From CAYJKB01 sp964370625 (GTDB taxonomy: Bacteria; Bacillota; Clostridia; Oscillospirales; Butyricicoccaceae): a stretch of 64,000 nt of DNA. This document shows, piece by piece, positions 55,063 to 63,451 of this stretch; the stretch's first letter is position 1; each line of letters opens with the position of its first letter. The translations under genes and the position numbers were made by a program. The notes under the pieces are model-generated. The model ran no database searches and was not told where the DNA came from. It was given only the letters and a program-made list of their open reading frames with translations. The DNA lies in NCBI GenBank assembly GCA_964370625.1, contig CAYJKB010000005.1:12705-76704 (forward strand), read 5' to 3'.

Positions 55063-56181
55063 ATGAAAAAAGTTATAATTCTAATAGTGTTATTGTTTTT
55101 CATGCCAAATATTGCCAAAGCAGAGCAATCAAATCAAATATTAAATGAGCAAATAGAATTTTTAGATGAAGATAGCCTTACTAATGCATTACCTGATGAA
55201 ACAAAAAAATTAATGCAAGATGTAAATTTGTTAGATATAGGAACTGAATTTGGAATACAAATAAAGAATATTATAGGTCAAATTATTTCTGCTCCGTCAA
55301 GGTTTTTAAATGATGTGCTATCACCGATAATAAAAATCTTGATTATAGTTGTAATTTGTGGGATAGGTACAGGATTGTCGTCAGGACAAAGTAAATTCAA
55401 TGAAAAAATAATTAATATAACAGGTGCATTTGGAATAACTACAATAATGCTAAATGATATGAATGGAATGTTTACAGAAGCTTTAAATACCATTACAAAC
55501 CTTGATGTTTTTTCGAAAGCACTATTGCCGTCAGTTGCAGGAGTGTTAACACTGACAGGAGCACCAATAACAGGGGCAACTTCATATGCAACAACAGTTT
55601 TTGCTTTTGATTTATTAATAACATTTATAAGTCATATACTCGTACCTACGGTATATTCATATATTGCAATGATTACAGTGAATGCAGCTTTATCAAATGA
55701 TGCACTTAAAAGATTATGTGATTTTTTGAAATGGGCATCAACGACACTTCTTAAATTCTTTTTAACAATTTTTATTACATATATTTCAATAAGCAGTGTT
55801 ATAACTTCAAATGTTGGTAGTTTAGCTGTTAAAACAACTAAATTTGCAGTATCTGGAGCTGTGCCAATAGTTGGTGGAATAATTTCAGATGCAACAGAAA
55901 CATTTTTATCAAGTGCTGTAGTGCTTAAAAATTCAGTTGGTGTATTTGGTATGATAGCAATTATTTCAATTTGTTTTTTACCTTTATTACAAATAGGTAT
56001 AAATTTTCTGATTTTCAAACTTAGTGCAGCGATAATAACACCAATCGCAACTCCATCTTTATCAGGGTTAATAGATGGTTTGTCAGGTGGGTTTAGTATG
56101 CTTTTTAGTATGTTATCCACGTGTGCAATTATCTTATTTGCTCAACTTGTAATAATTATTTTATTAGTGAGGCCATTATGA
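55063..56181 (+). CDS. spoIIIAE: stage III sporulation protein AE
   Basis: Polytopic membrane protein of 372 residues with a signal peptide (MKKVIILIVLLFFMPNIAKA) and about seven helices. Signatures are GLSSGQSKFNEKIINITGAFG-like and SGAVPIVGGIISDATETFLSSA. It is the largest membrane component of the channel. ATG 55063 is chosen over ATG 55054 because AAAGGA is 8 bases before it and it gives a clean signal peptide. It overlaps spoIIIAF by 4 bp (ATGA). Confidence 0.95.
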   Translation: MKKVIILIVLLFFMPNIAKAEQSNQILNEQIEFLDEDSLTNALPDETKKLMQDVNLLDIGTEFGIQIKNIIGQIISAPSRFLNDVLSPIIKILIIVVICGIGTGLSSGQSKFNEKIINITGAFGITTIMLNDMNGMFTEALNTITNLDVFSKALLPSVAGVLTLTGAPITGATSYATTVFAFDLLITFISHILVPTVYSYIAMITVNAALSNDALKRLCDFLKWASTTLLKFFLTIFITYISISSVITSNVGSLAVKTTKFAVSGAVPIVGGIISDATETFLSSAVVLKNSVGVFGMIAIISICFLPLLQIGINFLIFKLSAAIITPIATPSLSGLIDGLSGGFSMLFSMLSTCAIILFAQLVIIILLVRPL

Positions 56182-56663
56182 TAGAAGTATTAAAAATAAT
56201 GATAATAGGAATTTCTATAGCATCTATTTTTTCTGCAATTTCAAATGCATTTGTGAAAAGTGGTGGTGTGAGTGAGATACTTAAAATTATTTCAGGAATT
56301 ATTACAATAATTTTGTTCTTATATCCACTGATAAACTATAGACTTTATTACAATGAAGATATGCCAGTTTTTGCTCCTTCAGATTATTATAACAATCAAA
56401 ATATCAGTATATCAGCTGAAGAATTGTTAATTAATAATATTTCTGCTGAAATTTCTTCATATATTGAGAATGAAGCACAAAATTTTGGCATAGATTGTAC
56501 AGTAACAATTTCTACAAGTAATGAAGAAGATGAAATAATCATTAAAACATTGACAATATATACAGCGAGTAGTGATATAGAATTAGTTAAAACATTTGTA
56601 AAAGATATTGCACTTGAATTTAATATAAATGAAAAAGATATTTTGATTTTTGAGGAATTTTAA
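56178..56663 (+). CDS. spoIIIAF: stage III sporulation protein AF
   Basis: Membrane protein of 161 residues with two N-terminal helices (IMIIGISIASIFSAIS, ISGIITIILFLYPLI) and an extracytoplasmic alpha/beta domain that resembles the ring-building fold of SpoIIIAG/AH. ATG 56178 overlaps the spoIIIAE stop by 4 bp; a longer reading to 56121 would lie inside spoIIIAE and is not family-like. Confidence 0.93.
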   Translation: MIEVLKIMIIGISIASIFSAISNAFVKSGGVSEILKIISGIITIILFLYPLINYRLYYNEDMPVFAPSDYYNNQNISISAEELLINNISAEISSYIENEAQNFGIDCTVTISTSNEEDEIIIKTLTIYTASSDIELVKTFVKDIALEFNINEKDILIFEEF

Positions 56664-56681
56664 GCCTATAAGGAGAATAAA

Positions 56682-57224
56682 ATGAATAATAAATATTTGC
56701 CTGAAAAATTGCTTAAACAGATAAGTAAATATAAATATGTATTAATTGTTATTGCATGTGGCGTTTTATTGATGAATATTGATTTTTCGCCTCAAAACAT
56801 AAGCACACAACAGGATATACAAAACACAGATTCAGTCGAAACAGATAATTTTGATTTATCAGAATTCGAACAAGATATAAAGCAAACATTGGAAAAAATT
56901 GATGGAGTAGGCAGAATAGAAATTATATTGTCGCTAAAAAGTAGCACTGAGGCGATTTATGCTGAAGATATACGAACTAGCAGTGGAGGTACTACACTTT
57001 CAGGAAATAGTGCAAATAATTTTGAAAGTGCATATACGATTATATCAGGGGATACAGGTCAAACTCCAATACTTATAAAAAGTATATATCCCGTATTTAA
57101 AGGAGCTGTCATTGTATGCGATGGAGCTGATAATTCAAAAGTACAGCTTGAAATAACAGAAGCAATAAGTGCTTTATGTGATTTATCATCAGATAAAATA
57201 TCTATATTAAAAATGAAATCTTAA
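56682..57224 (+). CDS. spoIIIAG: stage III sporulation protein AG
   Basis: Ring-forming channel protein of 180 residues: a membrane helix (YVLIVIACGVLLMNI), a disordered Gln/Asp/Thr-rich linker and a ring-building domain (QTLEKIDGVGRIEIILSLKSS). In Bacillus SpoIIIAG forms the 30-mer ring in the intermembrane space. AAGGAGA precedes the ATG. Confidence 0.95.
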   Translation: MNNKYLPEKLLKQISKYKYVLIVIACGVLLMNIDFSPQNISTQQDIQNTDSVETDNFDLSEFEQDIKQTLEKIDGVGRIEIILSLKSSTEAIYAEDIRTSSGGTTLSGNSANNFESAYTIISGDTGQTPILIKSIYPVFKGAVIVCDGADNSKVQLEITEAISALCDLSSDKISILKMKS

Positions 57225-57234
57225 GGAGGACAAA

Positions 57235-57828
57235 ATGATGAAAATAGGGAAAAAAGGTGCAGTGTATGGGGTTATAACACTTATGCTATGTACAGCTGTT
57301 TATTTAAACTGGACCTATGCAAATGAGCCGATTGATATGACAGTTGCAAATCAAGCGACAGAAGAAGGCAGCAGCAAAATTTATGGAGAAACTAAGCTTG
57401 TAGATGGTGTTGAAGAAGAAAACACACAAGATGTATCTCAAACAGAACAAGATGTAACAGAGACAATTGATGTAGATGATTATTTTTCTAGTGCAAAATT
57501 ATCACGAGATAAAGCACGTGATGAAGCAATTTCAATACTTAAAACTACAGTAGATAATGAAAACGCCACAGAACAATCAAAAACTGATGCTAATAATCAA
57601 ATATCAACACTTGCACAAAATGCACTTAAAGAAGCCACGATTGAAAGTCTAGTTATAGCAAAAGGATATGAAGATGTAGTTGTATTTTTAAATGATGACG
57701 GAGTAAATGTAATTGTAAGTGCACCAGAAGCGGGATTTAGCTCTATAGATGCAAATAAAATTAAAGATATTGTGTTAAATGAAGCAGAAGTTACTTCAGA
57801 GCAAATAAAAATAGTTGAAGCTTCATAA
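57235..57828 (+). CDS. spoIIIAH: stage III sporulation protein AH
   Basis: Protein of 197 residues: a membrane helix (GAVYGVITLMLCTAVYLNW), an acidic linker and a YscJ/FliF-like ring-building domain (FSSAKLSRDKARDEAISILK ... YEDVVVFLNDDGVNVIVSA). It binds forespore SpoIIQ (or GerW-family equivalents) across the septum. AAGGAGGA precedes the ATG. Last gene of the operon; I saw no clear terminator in the 102 bases before asp23. Confidence 0.95.
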   Translation: MMKIGKKGAVYGVITLMLCTAVYLNWTYANEPIDMTVANQATEEGSSKIYGETKLVDGVEEENTQDVSQTEQDVTETIDVDDYFSSAKLSRDKARDEAISILKTTVDNENATEQSKTDANNQISTLAQNALKEATIESLVIAKGYEDVVVFLNDDGVNVIVSAPEAGFSSIDANKIKDIVLNEAEVTSEQIKIVEAS

Positions 57829-57930
57829 AATTTACATTTAATTCATTAATTTGTGCATATTTATGATATACTAAAAGAAATATTGCTGATATTTTAATAT
57901 CATAAATTGTGTAAATGGAGAGTGAACAAA

Positions 57931-58380
57931 ATGGCAGAAAATAGAGATTACTGGTCAACAAATGGTGAATATGGGAATATTCGTATTTCAGAAGAAGTTG
58001 TTGCATCTATTGCATCTATTGCAGCAGCTGAAATTGCAGGGGTAAATGCACTTTCTGGCAGCTTAACTGGTGATATTGCAGAACTTTTAGGCAAAAAAAA
58101 TCTAACTAAAGGCGTTAAAGTAAAATTTGATGGAGATAATGTTGCAATTGATGTAAGCTTATCTGTAATTTTTGGATTTATCATTCATGAAGTTGCTAAA
58201 AATGTTCAAGAAGCAATTAAAACTTCTGTTGAATCAATGACAGGACTTGTAGCTTCTGATGTAAATGTTCATGTTACAGCAATTTGTTTTGAAACTCGTG
58301 AAGAAGTTGTGGAAGAAATTGCGAAAGAAGATATTGAAGTAGAAATACTTATGGATGAAGACGATAACTCAGAAAATTAA
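57931..58380 (+). CDS. Asp23/Gls24 family envelope stress protein
   Basis: Cytoplasmic protein of 149 residues, Asp23/Gls24 (DUF322) family: NIRISEEVVASIASIAAAEIAGVNALSG, then GVKVKFDGDNVAIDVSLSVIFG and the conserved NVQEAIKTSVESMTGL. Acidic C-terminus. ATG 57931 is chosen over TTG 57907 since GGAGAG precedes it. In clostridia the gene sits before nusB, as here, with a terminator between. The family is linked to cell envelope homeostasis. Confidence 0.92.
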   Translation: MAENRDYWSTNGEYGNIRISEEVVASIASIAAAEIAGVNALSGSLTGDIAELLGKKNLTKGVKVKFDGDNVAIDVSLSVIFGFIIHEVAKNVQEAIKTSVESMTGLVASDVNVHVTAICFETREEVVEEIAKEDIEVEILMDEDDNSEN

Positions 58381-58390
58381 TAAAAAATTT

Positions 58391-58421
58391 AAAACCCTAA
58401 TTATTTAGGGTTTATTTTTTT
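58391..58421 (+). terminator. intrinsic terminator after asp23
   Basis: AAACCCTAA and TTAGGGTTT with a 4-base loop, then ATTTTTTT. Confidence 0.8.
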
Positions 58422-58475
58422 GAAAAAATATAGTATAATGAAATATAAAATAATTTTTACTGTTGGAGGTGTCAA

Positions 58476-58925
58476 GTGGGAAGACGTCAAGCTAGAGAAA
58501 TTGCTCTTCATATGGTTTTCGAACTTAGCTTTAAAGAATTTTTAAACTATGAACTTACGGAAGAGCGTTTGAATGAAGAATACATGAAATCACTTGGTGA
58601 AGAAATCGAGATTTATTTAGCAGATTATTCACAGGTTAACAAACAATACATTAAAGATGTAGTTAAAGGTGTATCACTTAATATTCGTGAAATTGATGTA
58701 ATTATTTCAGAATATTCAAAAAACTGGGATATCAAACGAATTTCAAAGATGAGTATGGCAATTTTGCGTACAGCTATTTATGAAATTAAGTATTGCGAAA
58801 ATGTTCCAGATGGAGCAATTATCAATGAAGCTGTTGAATTTGCTAAAAAATATGAATCAGAAGAAGCAGGTGCTTTTATAAATGGTATTTTAGGCTCTGT
58901 TGTTCGTGGTGATGATAAAGCTTAA
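58476..58925 (+). CDS. nusB: transcription antitermination factor NusB
   Basis: RNA-binding antitermination factor of 149 residues that works with NusE on boxA of rRNA operons. It shows GRRQAREIALHMVFELSF at the start, ISKMSMAILRTAIYEIKYCENVP and FINGILGSVVRG at the end. It starts at GTG with GGAGGTG upstream. Its stop overlaps the next ATG (TAATG). Confidence 0.95.
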   Translation: MGRRQAREIALHMVFELSFKEFLNYELTEERLNEEYMKSLGEEIEIYLADYSQVNKQYIKDVVKGVSLNIREIDVIISEYSKNWDIKRISKMSMAILRTAIYEIKYCENVPDGAIINEAVEFAKKYESEEAGAFINGILGSVVRGDDKA

Positions 58926-59866
58926 TGGCATATTTTTTAGGTATAGATACAAGTAATTATAAAACTTCAGTTGCTCTTTATGATAGTGAAACACAAAACT
59001 ATATATCTAAAACAGAATTTTTGAAAGTGGAAAGTGGGTCGCTTGGTTTAAGACAAAGTGACGCACTATTTCAGCATGTAAAAACGCTTGGAATTATGCT
59101 AGAAAAGTTATTCGGTGATGAAAAAATAGATATTTGTGCCATAGGTGTAAGTGTGAAACCACGTAGCGTTGAAGGCTCGTATATGCCTTGCTTTTTGGCA
59201 GGTCAAATGGCTGCAAAAGCTATTAGCTCATCACATTTTTTGCCATACTATGAATTTTCTCATCAAGATGGACATATAGTGTCAGCATTATTTTCAGCAA
59301 ATGCATTACATTTACTTGAAAATCCATTTTATAGCTTTCATTTATCAGGTGGCACAACAGAATTTTTATATTCAGTGCCAAGTAAGCAAAATTTATTTGA
59401 CACCACCATAATAGGTGGCACGACAGATATTTCAGCAGGTCAACTTGTGGATAGAACAGGTGTAATGTTAGGGCTGGATTTCCCTTGTGGCATGCATTTG
59501 GAAAAAATATGTAAAGACTTAGAAGAGGTCAAAGGATATTCTCCGAAAGTAACTGATGGATATTTTTCTTTATCAGGGATGGAAAATAAGGTGAAAAAAT
59601 TCATTTCAGATGGTGAAAAACAAGAAGTAATCGCTTCATTTGTTGTGAAAACAATTTGGAATACACTGAAAAACACAGTGCATAATAAAAATATAGGTAA
59701 TACACCTTTGATAGGTTCTGGTGGTGTGCTTGCTAATAAGTATCTTAGTTCAAAGCTTAAAAGTGAATTTAAGGCATATATTGCAACACCTGAATTATCA
59801 GGAGATAATGCAGTTGGCACAGCTATTTTAGCTTCACTTAAATATGGAGAAGAACATGGAAAATAA
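58925..59866 (+). CDS. TsaD/Kae1-family paralogue (not the canonical TsaD)
   Basis: Protein of 313 residues of the Kae1/TsaD (Gcp) ASKHA fold. It begins MAYFLGIDTSNYKTSVALYD in place of the GIETSCDET of canonical TsaD. The metal motif is FSHQDGHIVSA, where TsaD has HxEGH, so both His are kept. HLSGGTTEFLYSV is the phosphate loop, and GSGGVLANKYL and ELSGDNAVGTA end it. It is shorter than canonical TsaD (about 340). Clostridia often carry this second paralogue near nusB/xseA. Whether it makes t6A or something else is unknown. Confidence 0.82.
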   Translation: MAYFLGIDTSNYKTSVALYDSETQNYISKTEFLKVESGSLGLRQSDALFQHVKTLGIMLEKLFGDEKIDICAIGVSVKPRSVEGSYMPCFLAGQMAAKAISSSHFLPYYEFSHQDGHIVSALFSANALHLLENPFYSFHLSGGTTEFLYSVPSKQNLFDTTIIGGTTDISAGQLVDRTGVMLGLDFPCGMHLEKICKDLEEVKGYSPKVTDGYFSLSGMENKVKKFISDGEKQEVIASFVVKTIWNTLKNTVHNKNIGNTPLIGSGGVLANKYLSSKLKSEFKAYIATPELSGDNAVGTAILASLKYGEEHGK

Positions 59867-61064
59867 TGTAGTTTTTTCGGTTACAGATATAAACAATATA
59901 ATTAAAGATATGTTTGACAATATTGATATTTTCAAAAATGTACTTATTCAAGGAGAAATATCAAACTATAAAAAGCATTCATCAGGGCACCATTATTTTA
60001 GTATTAAAGATGAGGGTGCTGTAATTTCTGCTGTAATGTTTAAATTTGATGCTTTGAAATGCAAAATTCCGCTTGAAAATGGCATGAAAATCATTGCACG
60101 AGGAAGAATTAGCACATTTCCTAAAAGTGGACAATATCAACTTTATATAAATGAAATCATTGCTGATGGAATTGGTGCATTACATATTGCATTTGAAAAA
60201 CTGCGTGATAAACTTCACAAAAAAGGCATGTTTGACCCTAAATACAAGCGTCCTCTACCACAATTTCCAAAGAAAATTGCATTAGTAACTTCTCCGACAG
60301 GTGCGGCGGTTAGAGATATGATTGAAATTTTAAATAATCGTTATCCGATGTGCACTGTATTAGTGTATCCTGTAAAAGTACAAGGAGAAGGAGCAGAAGA
60401 AGAAATTGCACAGGCGATTTATGATATTGATGCGAAGAATTTATGTGATGTAATGATTGTTGGTCGAGGTGGGGGTTCAATTGAAGATTTATGGGCATTT
60501 AATGAAGAAGTTGTGGCAAATGCAATTTTTGACAGTACAATTCCGATTATTTCAGCAGTAGGACATGAGCCGGACATTACAATTGCAGATTTTGTTGCCG
60601 ATGTAAGGGCAGCTACACCATCAAATGCAGCTGAAATTGCAGTTCCAAATATAAATGAGCTGAAATACATGGTAAATACATCGAAAACAAAGATGGAAAC
60701 TTTGATATCAAAAAAGCTTACTAACTATAAAACTCAAATTCACTCTATGTCAGATAGGCTTGCAAATAATACACCGAAAAAGTATATTGATAATAAAAGA
60801 ATGTTAGTTGATTATAATGTTCAATTAATGATGTCAGCTGTAAATAAAACAATAGCTTTAAATAAAGAAAAATTTGTAAAGCAAACAGCATACCTTGATG
60901 CATTAAGCCCGTTTAAAGTGTTATCACGTGGATATTCAGTTGTCACTGATGGTGAGGGGAATGTACTTAATAATGCTAAAAATCTTACAGTTGGTCAGAA
61001 GATTGATGTAAAACTCGGAAGCGGCAGTGCAAGTTGTACAGTGGATAAAGTATCAAAAAAATGA
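59856..61064 (+). CDS. xseA: exodeoxyribonuclease VII large subunit
   Basis: Large subunit of exonuclease VII, 402 residues. The N-terminal OB fold is LIQGEISNYKKHSSGHHYFSIKDEGA. The catalytic region carries SPTGAAVRDM, VGRGGGSIEDLWAFN and SAVGHEPDITIADFVADVRA, followed by the coiled-coil stretch that binds XseB subunits. ATG 59856 is chosen over ATG 59844 because GGAGA lies between them at the right distance. It overlaps the end of the TsaD paralogue by 11 bp. Confidence 0.96.
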   Translation: MENNVVFSVTDINNIIKDMFDNIDIFKNVLIQGEISNYKKHSSGHHYFSIKDEGAVISAVMFKFDALKCKIPLENGMKIIARGRISTFPKSGQYQLYINEIIADGIGALHIAFEKLRDKLHKKGMFDPKYKRPLPQFPKKIALVTSPTGAAVRDMIEILNNRYPMCTVLVYPVKVQGEGAEEEIAQAIYDIDAKNLCDVMIVGRGGGSIEDLWAFNEEVVANAIFDSTIPIISAVGHEPDITIADFVADVRAATPSNAAEIAVPNINELKYMVNTSKTKMETLISKKLTNYKTQIHSMSDRLANNTPKKYIDNKRMLVDYNVQLMMSAVNKTIALNKEKFVKQTAYLDALSPFKVLSRGYSVVTDGEGNVLNNAKNLTVGQKIDVKLGSGSASCTVDKVSKK

Positions 61065-61079
61065 GAGGGGAAATAAAAC

Positions 61080-61301
61080 ATGCCAGCTAAAAAAGAAAAT
61101 ATTTCATTTGAAGATGCAATTATAAAACTTGAAGATATAGTAACAAAACTAGAGAAGGGCGAAGTTTCGCTTGAAGATAGCCTGAAATTATTTGAAGAAG
61201 GTTGTAAACTATCCGGAGTGTGTTCGAAGTTATTAGACACAGCAGAGCAAAAAGTTTTGCTTTATTCTAAATCTACTGAACAAGAAAAGGATTTCGAATA
61301 A
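61080..61301 (+). CDS. xseB: exodeoxyribonuclease VII small subunit
   Basis: Small subunit, 73 residues: ISFEDAIIKLEDIVTKLEKGEVSLEDSLKLFEEG is diagnostic. Several copies bind each XseA. Its stop overlaps the ispA ATG (TAATG). Confidence 0.95.
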   Translation: MPAKKENISFEDAIIKLEDIVTKLEKGEVSLEDSLKLFEEGCKLSGVCSKLLDTAEQKVLLYSKSTEQEKDFE

Positions 61302-62200
61302 TGAATAGTATAAATATTGAAAATAAATTGACGGAAAGAGCATCATTAATTCAAAATACGCTTGAAAATTATCTTAAACACGATAAAACTTTAGAATATA
61401 CTAAAATATTTGAAGCGATGGAATACAGTGTGTTAAACGCTGGAAAGCGATTACGTCCTGTTATATTACTTGAATTTTGTACTATGTGTGGAGGAAAAAT
61501 CGAGCAAGCACTGCCTTTTGCAGTTGCACTTGAAATGATTCACACATATTCATTAATACATGATGATTTGCCCTGTATGGACGATGATGACATAAGACGT
61601 GGCAAGCCGACATCACACAAAGTATATGGTGAAGCTTTGGCAGTTTTATCAGGTGATGCACTGTTAACATTAGCATTTGAAGTAGCCTCAAAATACAGCA
61701 TCCAAAATGGATTAGATGCAAAAATTGCAATTAATGCAATAAATGTACTTGCTAAAAATGCAGGTGTAAATGGCATGATTGGTGGGCAAGTAATTGATAT
61801 TTTATCAGAGAATAAGCAGATTTCTTATGATATGTTGTCAAAATTACAAAGTCTTAAAACGGGTGCATTGCTTTGTTCTGCTGGGATAATTGGAACAATG
61901 ATAGCAGGTGCAGATGAAAAGAAAATAACTTCGGCAAAAATATTTTGTGATAAATTAGGGCTTGCATTTCAAATTCGAGATGATATACTTGATATTATTG
62001 GGAATAGTGAAGTTTTTGGAAAACCCGTTGGTAGCGATGAAAAAGCTGGCAAATCTACTTTCCCAGCTTTGCTAGGAGTAGATAAATGTAATGAACTTGT
62101 AGCTACACTTACAAAGGAAGCGATAAGCGAACTTTATACATTTGAAAATAATGAATTTTTAATAGAACTTGCTAAAAGCTTAATTAATAGAGAGAAGTAG
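61301..62200 (+). CDS. ispA: farnesyl/geranylgeranyl-type polyprenyl synthetase
   Basis: Short-chain trans-prenyltransferase of 299 residues (E-type). First Asp-rich motif is HDDLPCMDDDDIRRG and the second is QIRDDILDIIG. Other conserved parts are NAGKRLRP, GKPTSHKVYGEA and KSTFPALLG. It condenses IPP with DMAPP/GPP to FPP. With ispH (46 kb) it represents the MEP route to quinone and undecaprenyl precursors. It is linked to xseAB as in many Firmicutes. Confidence 0.94.
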   Translation: MNSINIENKLTERASLIQNTLENYLKHDKTLEYTKIFEAMEYSVLNAGKRLRPVILLEFCTMCGGKIEQALPFAVALEMIHTYSLIHDDLPCMDDDDIRRGKPTSHKVYGEALAVLSGDALLTLAFEVASKYSIQNGLDAKIAINAINVLAKNAGVNGMIGGQVIDILSENKQISYDMLSKLQSLKTGALLCSAGIIGTMIAGADEKKITSAKIFCDKLGLAFQIRDDILDIIGNSEVFGKPVGSDEKAGKSTFPALLGVDKCNELVATLTKEAISELYTFENNEFLIELAKSLINREK

Positions 62201-62216
62201 ATGGTGGTATATTATT

Positions 62217-62681
62217 ATGGATATTAATCATGTAGAATTTTTCACAGGAAACCATGCGATAAACTGTGCGTTAATCGGCTGGGCTATCGCTCAAATTATA
62301 AAGGTAATATTAACATTTATATCAAGCAAAAGAATTGATGTTGGCAGATTTGTAGGCTCTGGTGGTATGCCAAGTTCGCACACATCAGCTGTAATTGCTC
62401 TTGCGACAGCTATAGGTAACATGTGTGGCATACATTCTGTGGAGTTTGCACTCGCATTTACTTTTGCAGCAGTAATCATGTATGATGCAACAGGTGTAAG
62501 ACGTGCAGCTGGAGAGCAAGCTAAAATATTAAACTATATGATGCAACACTGGAGAGAAGAAAAAGGCGAAACTATACAAAAAGATTTAAAAGAACTTTTG
62601 GGACATACACCTATCGAAGTTATCGCTGGAATTTTTGTGGGCATTGGAACAGCGTTTCTGCTTGGGTATTTGTGTTTGTAA
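62217..62681 (+). CDS. divergent PAP2 family protein (DUF212)
   Basis: Membrane protein of 154 residues with four to five helices, DUF212/YuiD family, distantly related to PAP2 phosphatases: SGGMPSSHTSAVIALATAIG carries the conserved SSHT motif, and MYDATGVRRAAGEQAKILN is diagnostic. The family likely acts on lipid phosphates. The usual KxxxxxxRP motif is not seen, so activity is uncertain. It ends the nusB-to-ispA run. Confidence 0.88.
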   Translation: MDINHVEFFTGNHAINCALIGWAIAQIIKVILTFISSKRIDVGRFVGSGGMPSSHTSAVIALATAIGNMCGIHSVEFALAFTFAAVIMYDATGVRRAAGEQAKILNYMMQHWREEKGETIQKDLKELLGHTPIEVIAGIFVGIGTAFLLGYLCL

Positions 62682-62698
62682 GAAAATTTGATAAGATT

Positions 62699-62732
62699 AA
62701 AAGGGACGGATATTCCGTTCCTTTTAATTTTT
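62699..62732 (+). terminator. intrinsic terminator after the DUF212 gene
   Basis: AAAAGGGACGGA and TCCGTTCCTTTT (one G-U pair) then AATTTTT. Confidence 0.8.
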
Positions 62733-62750
62733 CGCAAGATTGGTGTAAAG

Positions 62751-62792
62751 CCTCTACCTTTGGGAGAGGTGTCACGCAGTGACGGAGAGGGT
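62751..62792. repeat. REP-like palindromic repeat
   Basis: CCTCTACCTTTGGGAGAGG, then GTCACGCAGTGAC, then GGAGAGGG form two small hairpins and a long-range pairing. Sequences of this form (CTCTCCC/GGGAGAGG, then GTCACGCAGTGACG) are common dispersed intergenic repeats in gut Clostridia. Confidence 0.6.
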
Positions 62793-62841
62793 ATAACACA
62801 ATATAACCTCATTTTCTTTTTATTGCTTTTTATTTCTTTTT

Positions 62842-63331
62842 GTCTTTTGCAAGACGATAATTAGCCTTAACTATATATACTAACTTTTTTCTCATTACTT
62901 GCGTAACGGCAAGTAATCAAACGTTTTCACTTTTTGGACTTGTCAAAAAGTAAACAAAAATCGCTTTTTTCTAAAATGTTTGCTACATCTTACTTGCTCA
63001 TTCTCTCGGTAGTTATCCTGTGTGCAGACATGTACGTAACGCACCCTGCGCTGTATTTCAGGAAAAGGGGAATACAGTGGTGTAAATATGCAAGATTGAT
63101 ATAAAGGCTGAGATATGGAAATCCTTTTTGCTAGAAGCCACAATCTAAAAACAAGCACAATCCAGTACGGAGTACGGTAGTGACGTATCGCTCACAACTG
63201 GAGAAGGACGTTTTAGCTTAATTTTAATGATATGATGGCACTGAGCAAAGCGATTTTACTTTTATTTTTTGACAAGTCCAAAAAATAAAAATGCTTGATT
63301 ACTTGGGGTTAACCAAGTAATGAAAAGAAAT
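62842..63331 (+). repeat. large non-coding inverted-repeat element, copy 3
   Basis: Third copy, same orientation as the others. The left tip GTCTTTTGCAAGAC (62842-62855) and the left arm are complete. The core has GTGTGCAGACATGTACGTAA near 63020, CCAGTACGGAGTACGGTAG near 63162 and TTTTAGCTTAATTTTAATGA near 63211. The right arm keeps its ATTACTTG/CAAGTAAT hairpin but loses the outer part after about 63331. With the REP-like repeat it fills the 770-bp gap between the DUF212 gene and the NTF2-like gene. Confidence 0.85.
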
Positions 63332-63399
63332 TTAATGTAAAAGAAAAAAGATTATATTTTACCAAAAAATCAGCCATCTTGGCAAAGACAAAAAACAAC

Positions 63400-63440
63400 A
63401 AAAAACTCTGACAGAATTATCCATCAGAGTTTTATTTTTT
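63400..63440 (-). terminator. intrinsic terminator of the NTF2-like gene
   Basis: AAAACTCTGA and TCAGAGTTTT flank a 12-base loop; the minus strand continues into a T-rich run. Confidence 0.75.
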
Positions 63441-63451
63441 ATGTATTAGAA

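Noticed and set aside
55632..56120. 162-residue open frame antisense to spoIIIAE
   Set aside because: Shadow of spoIIIAE codons, with no initiation signal or family resemblance.
62943..63158. 71-residue minus-strand open frame in large repeat copy 3
   Set aside because: Not maintained in copies 1 and 2; it arises from the inverted-repeat sequence.
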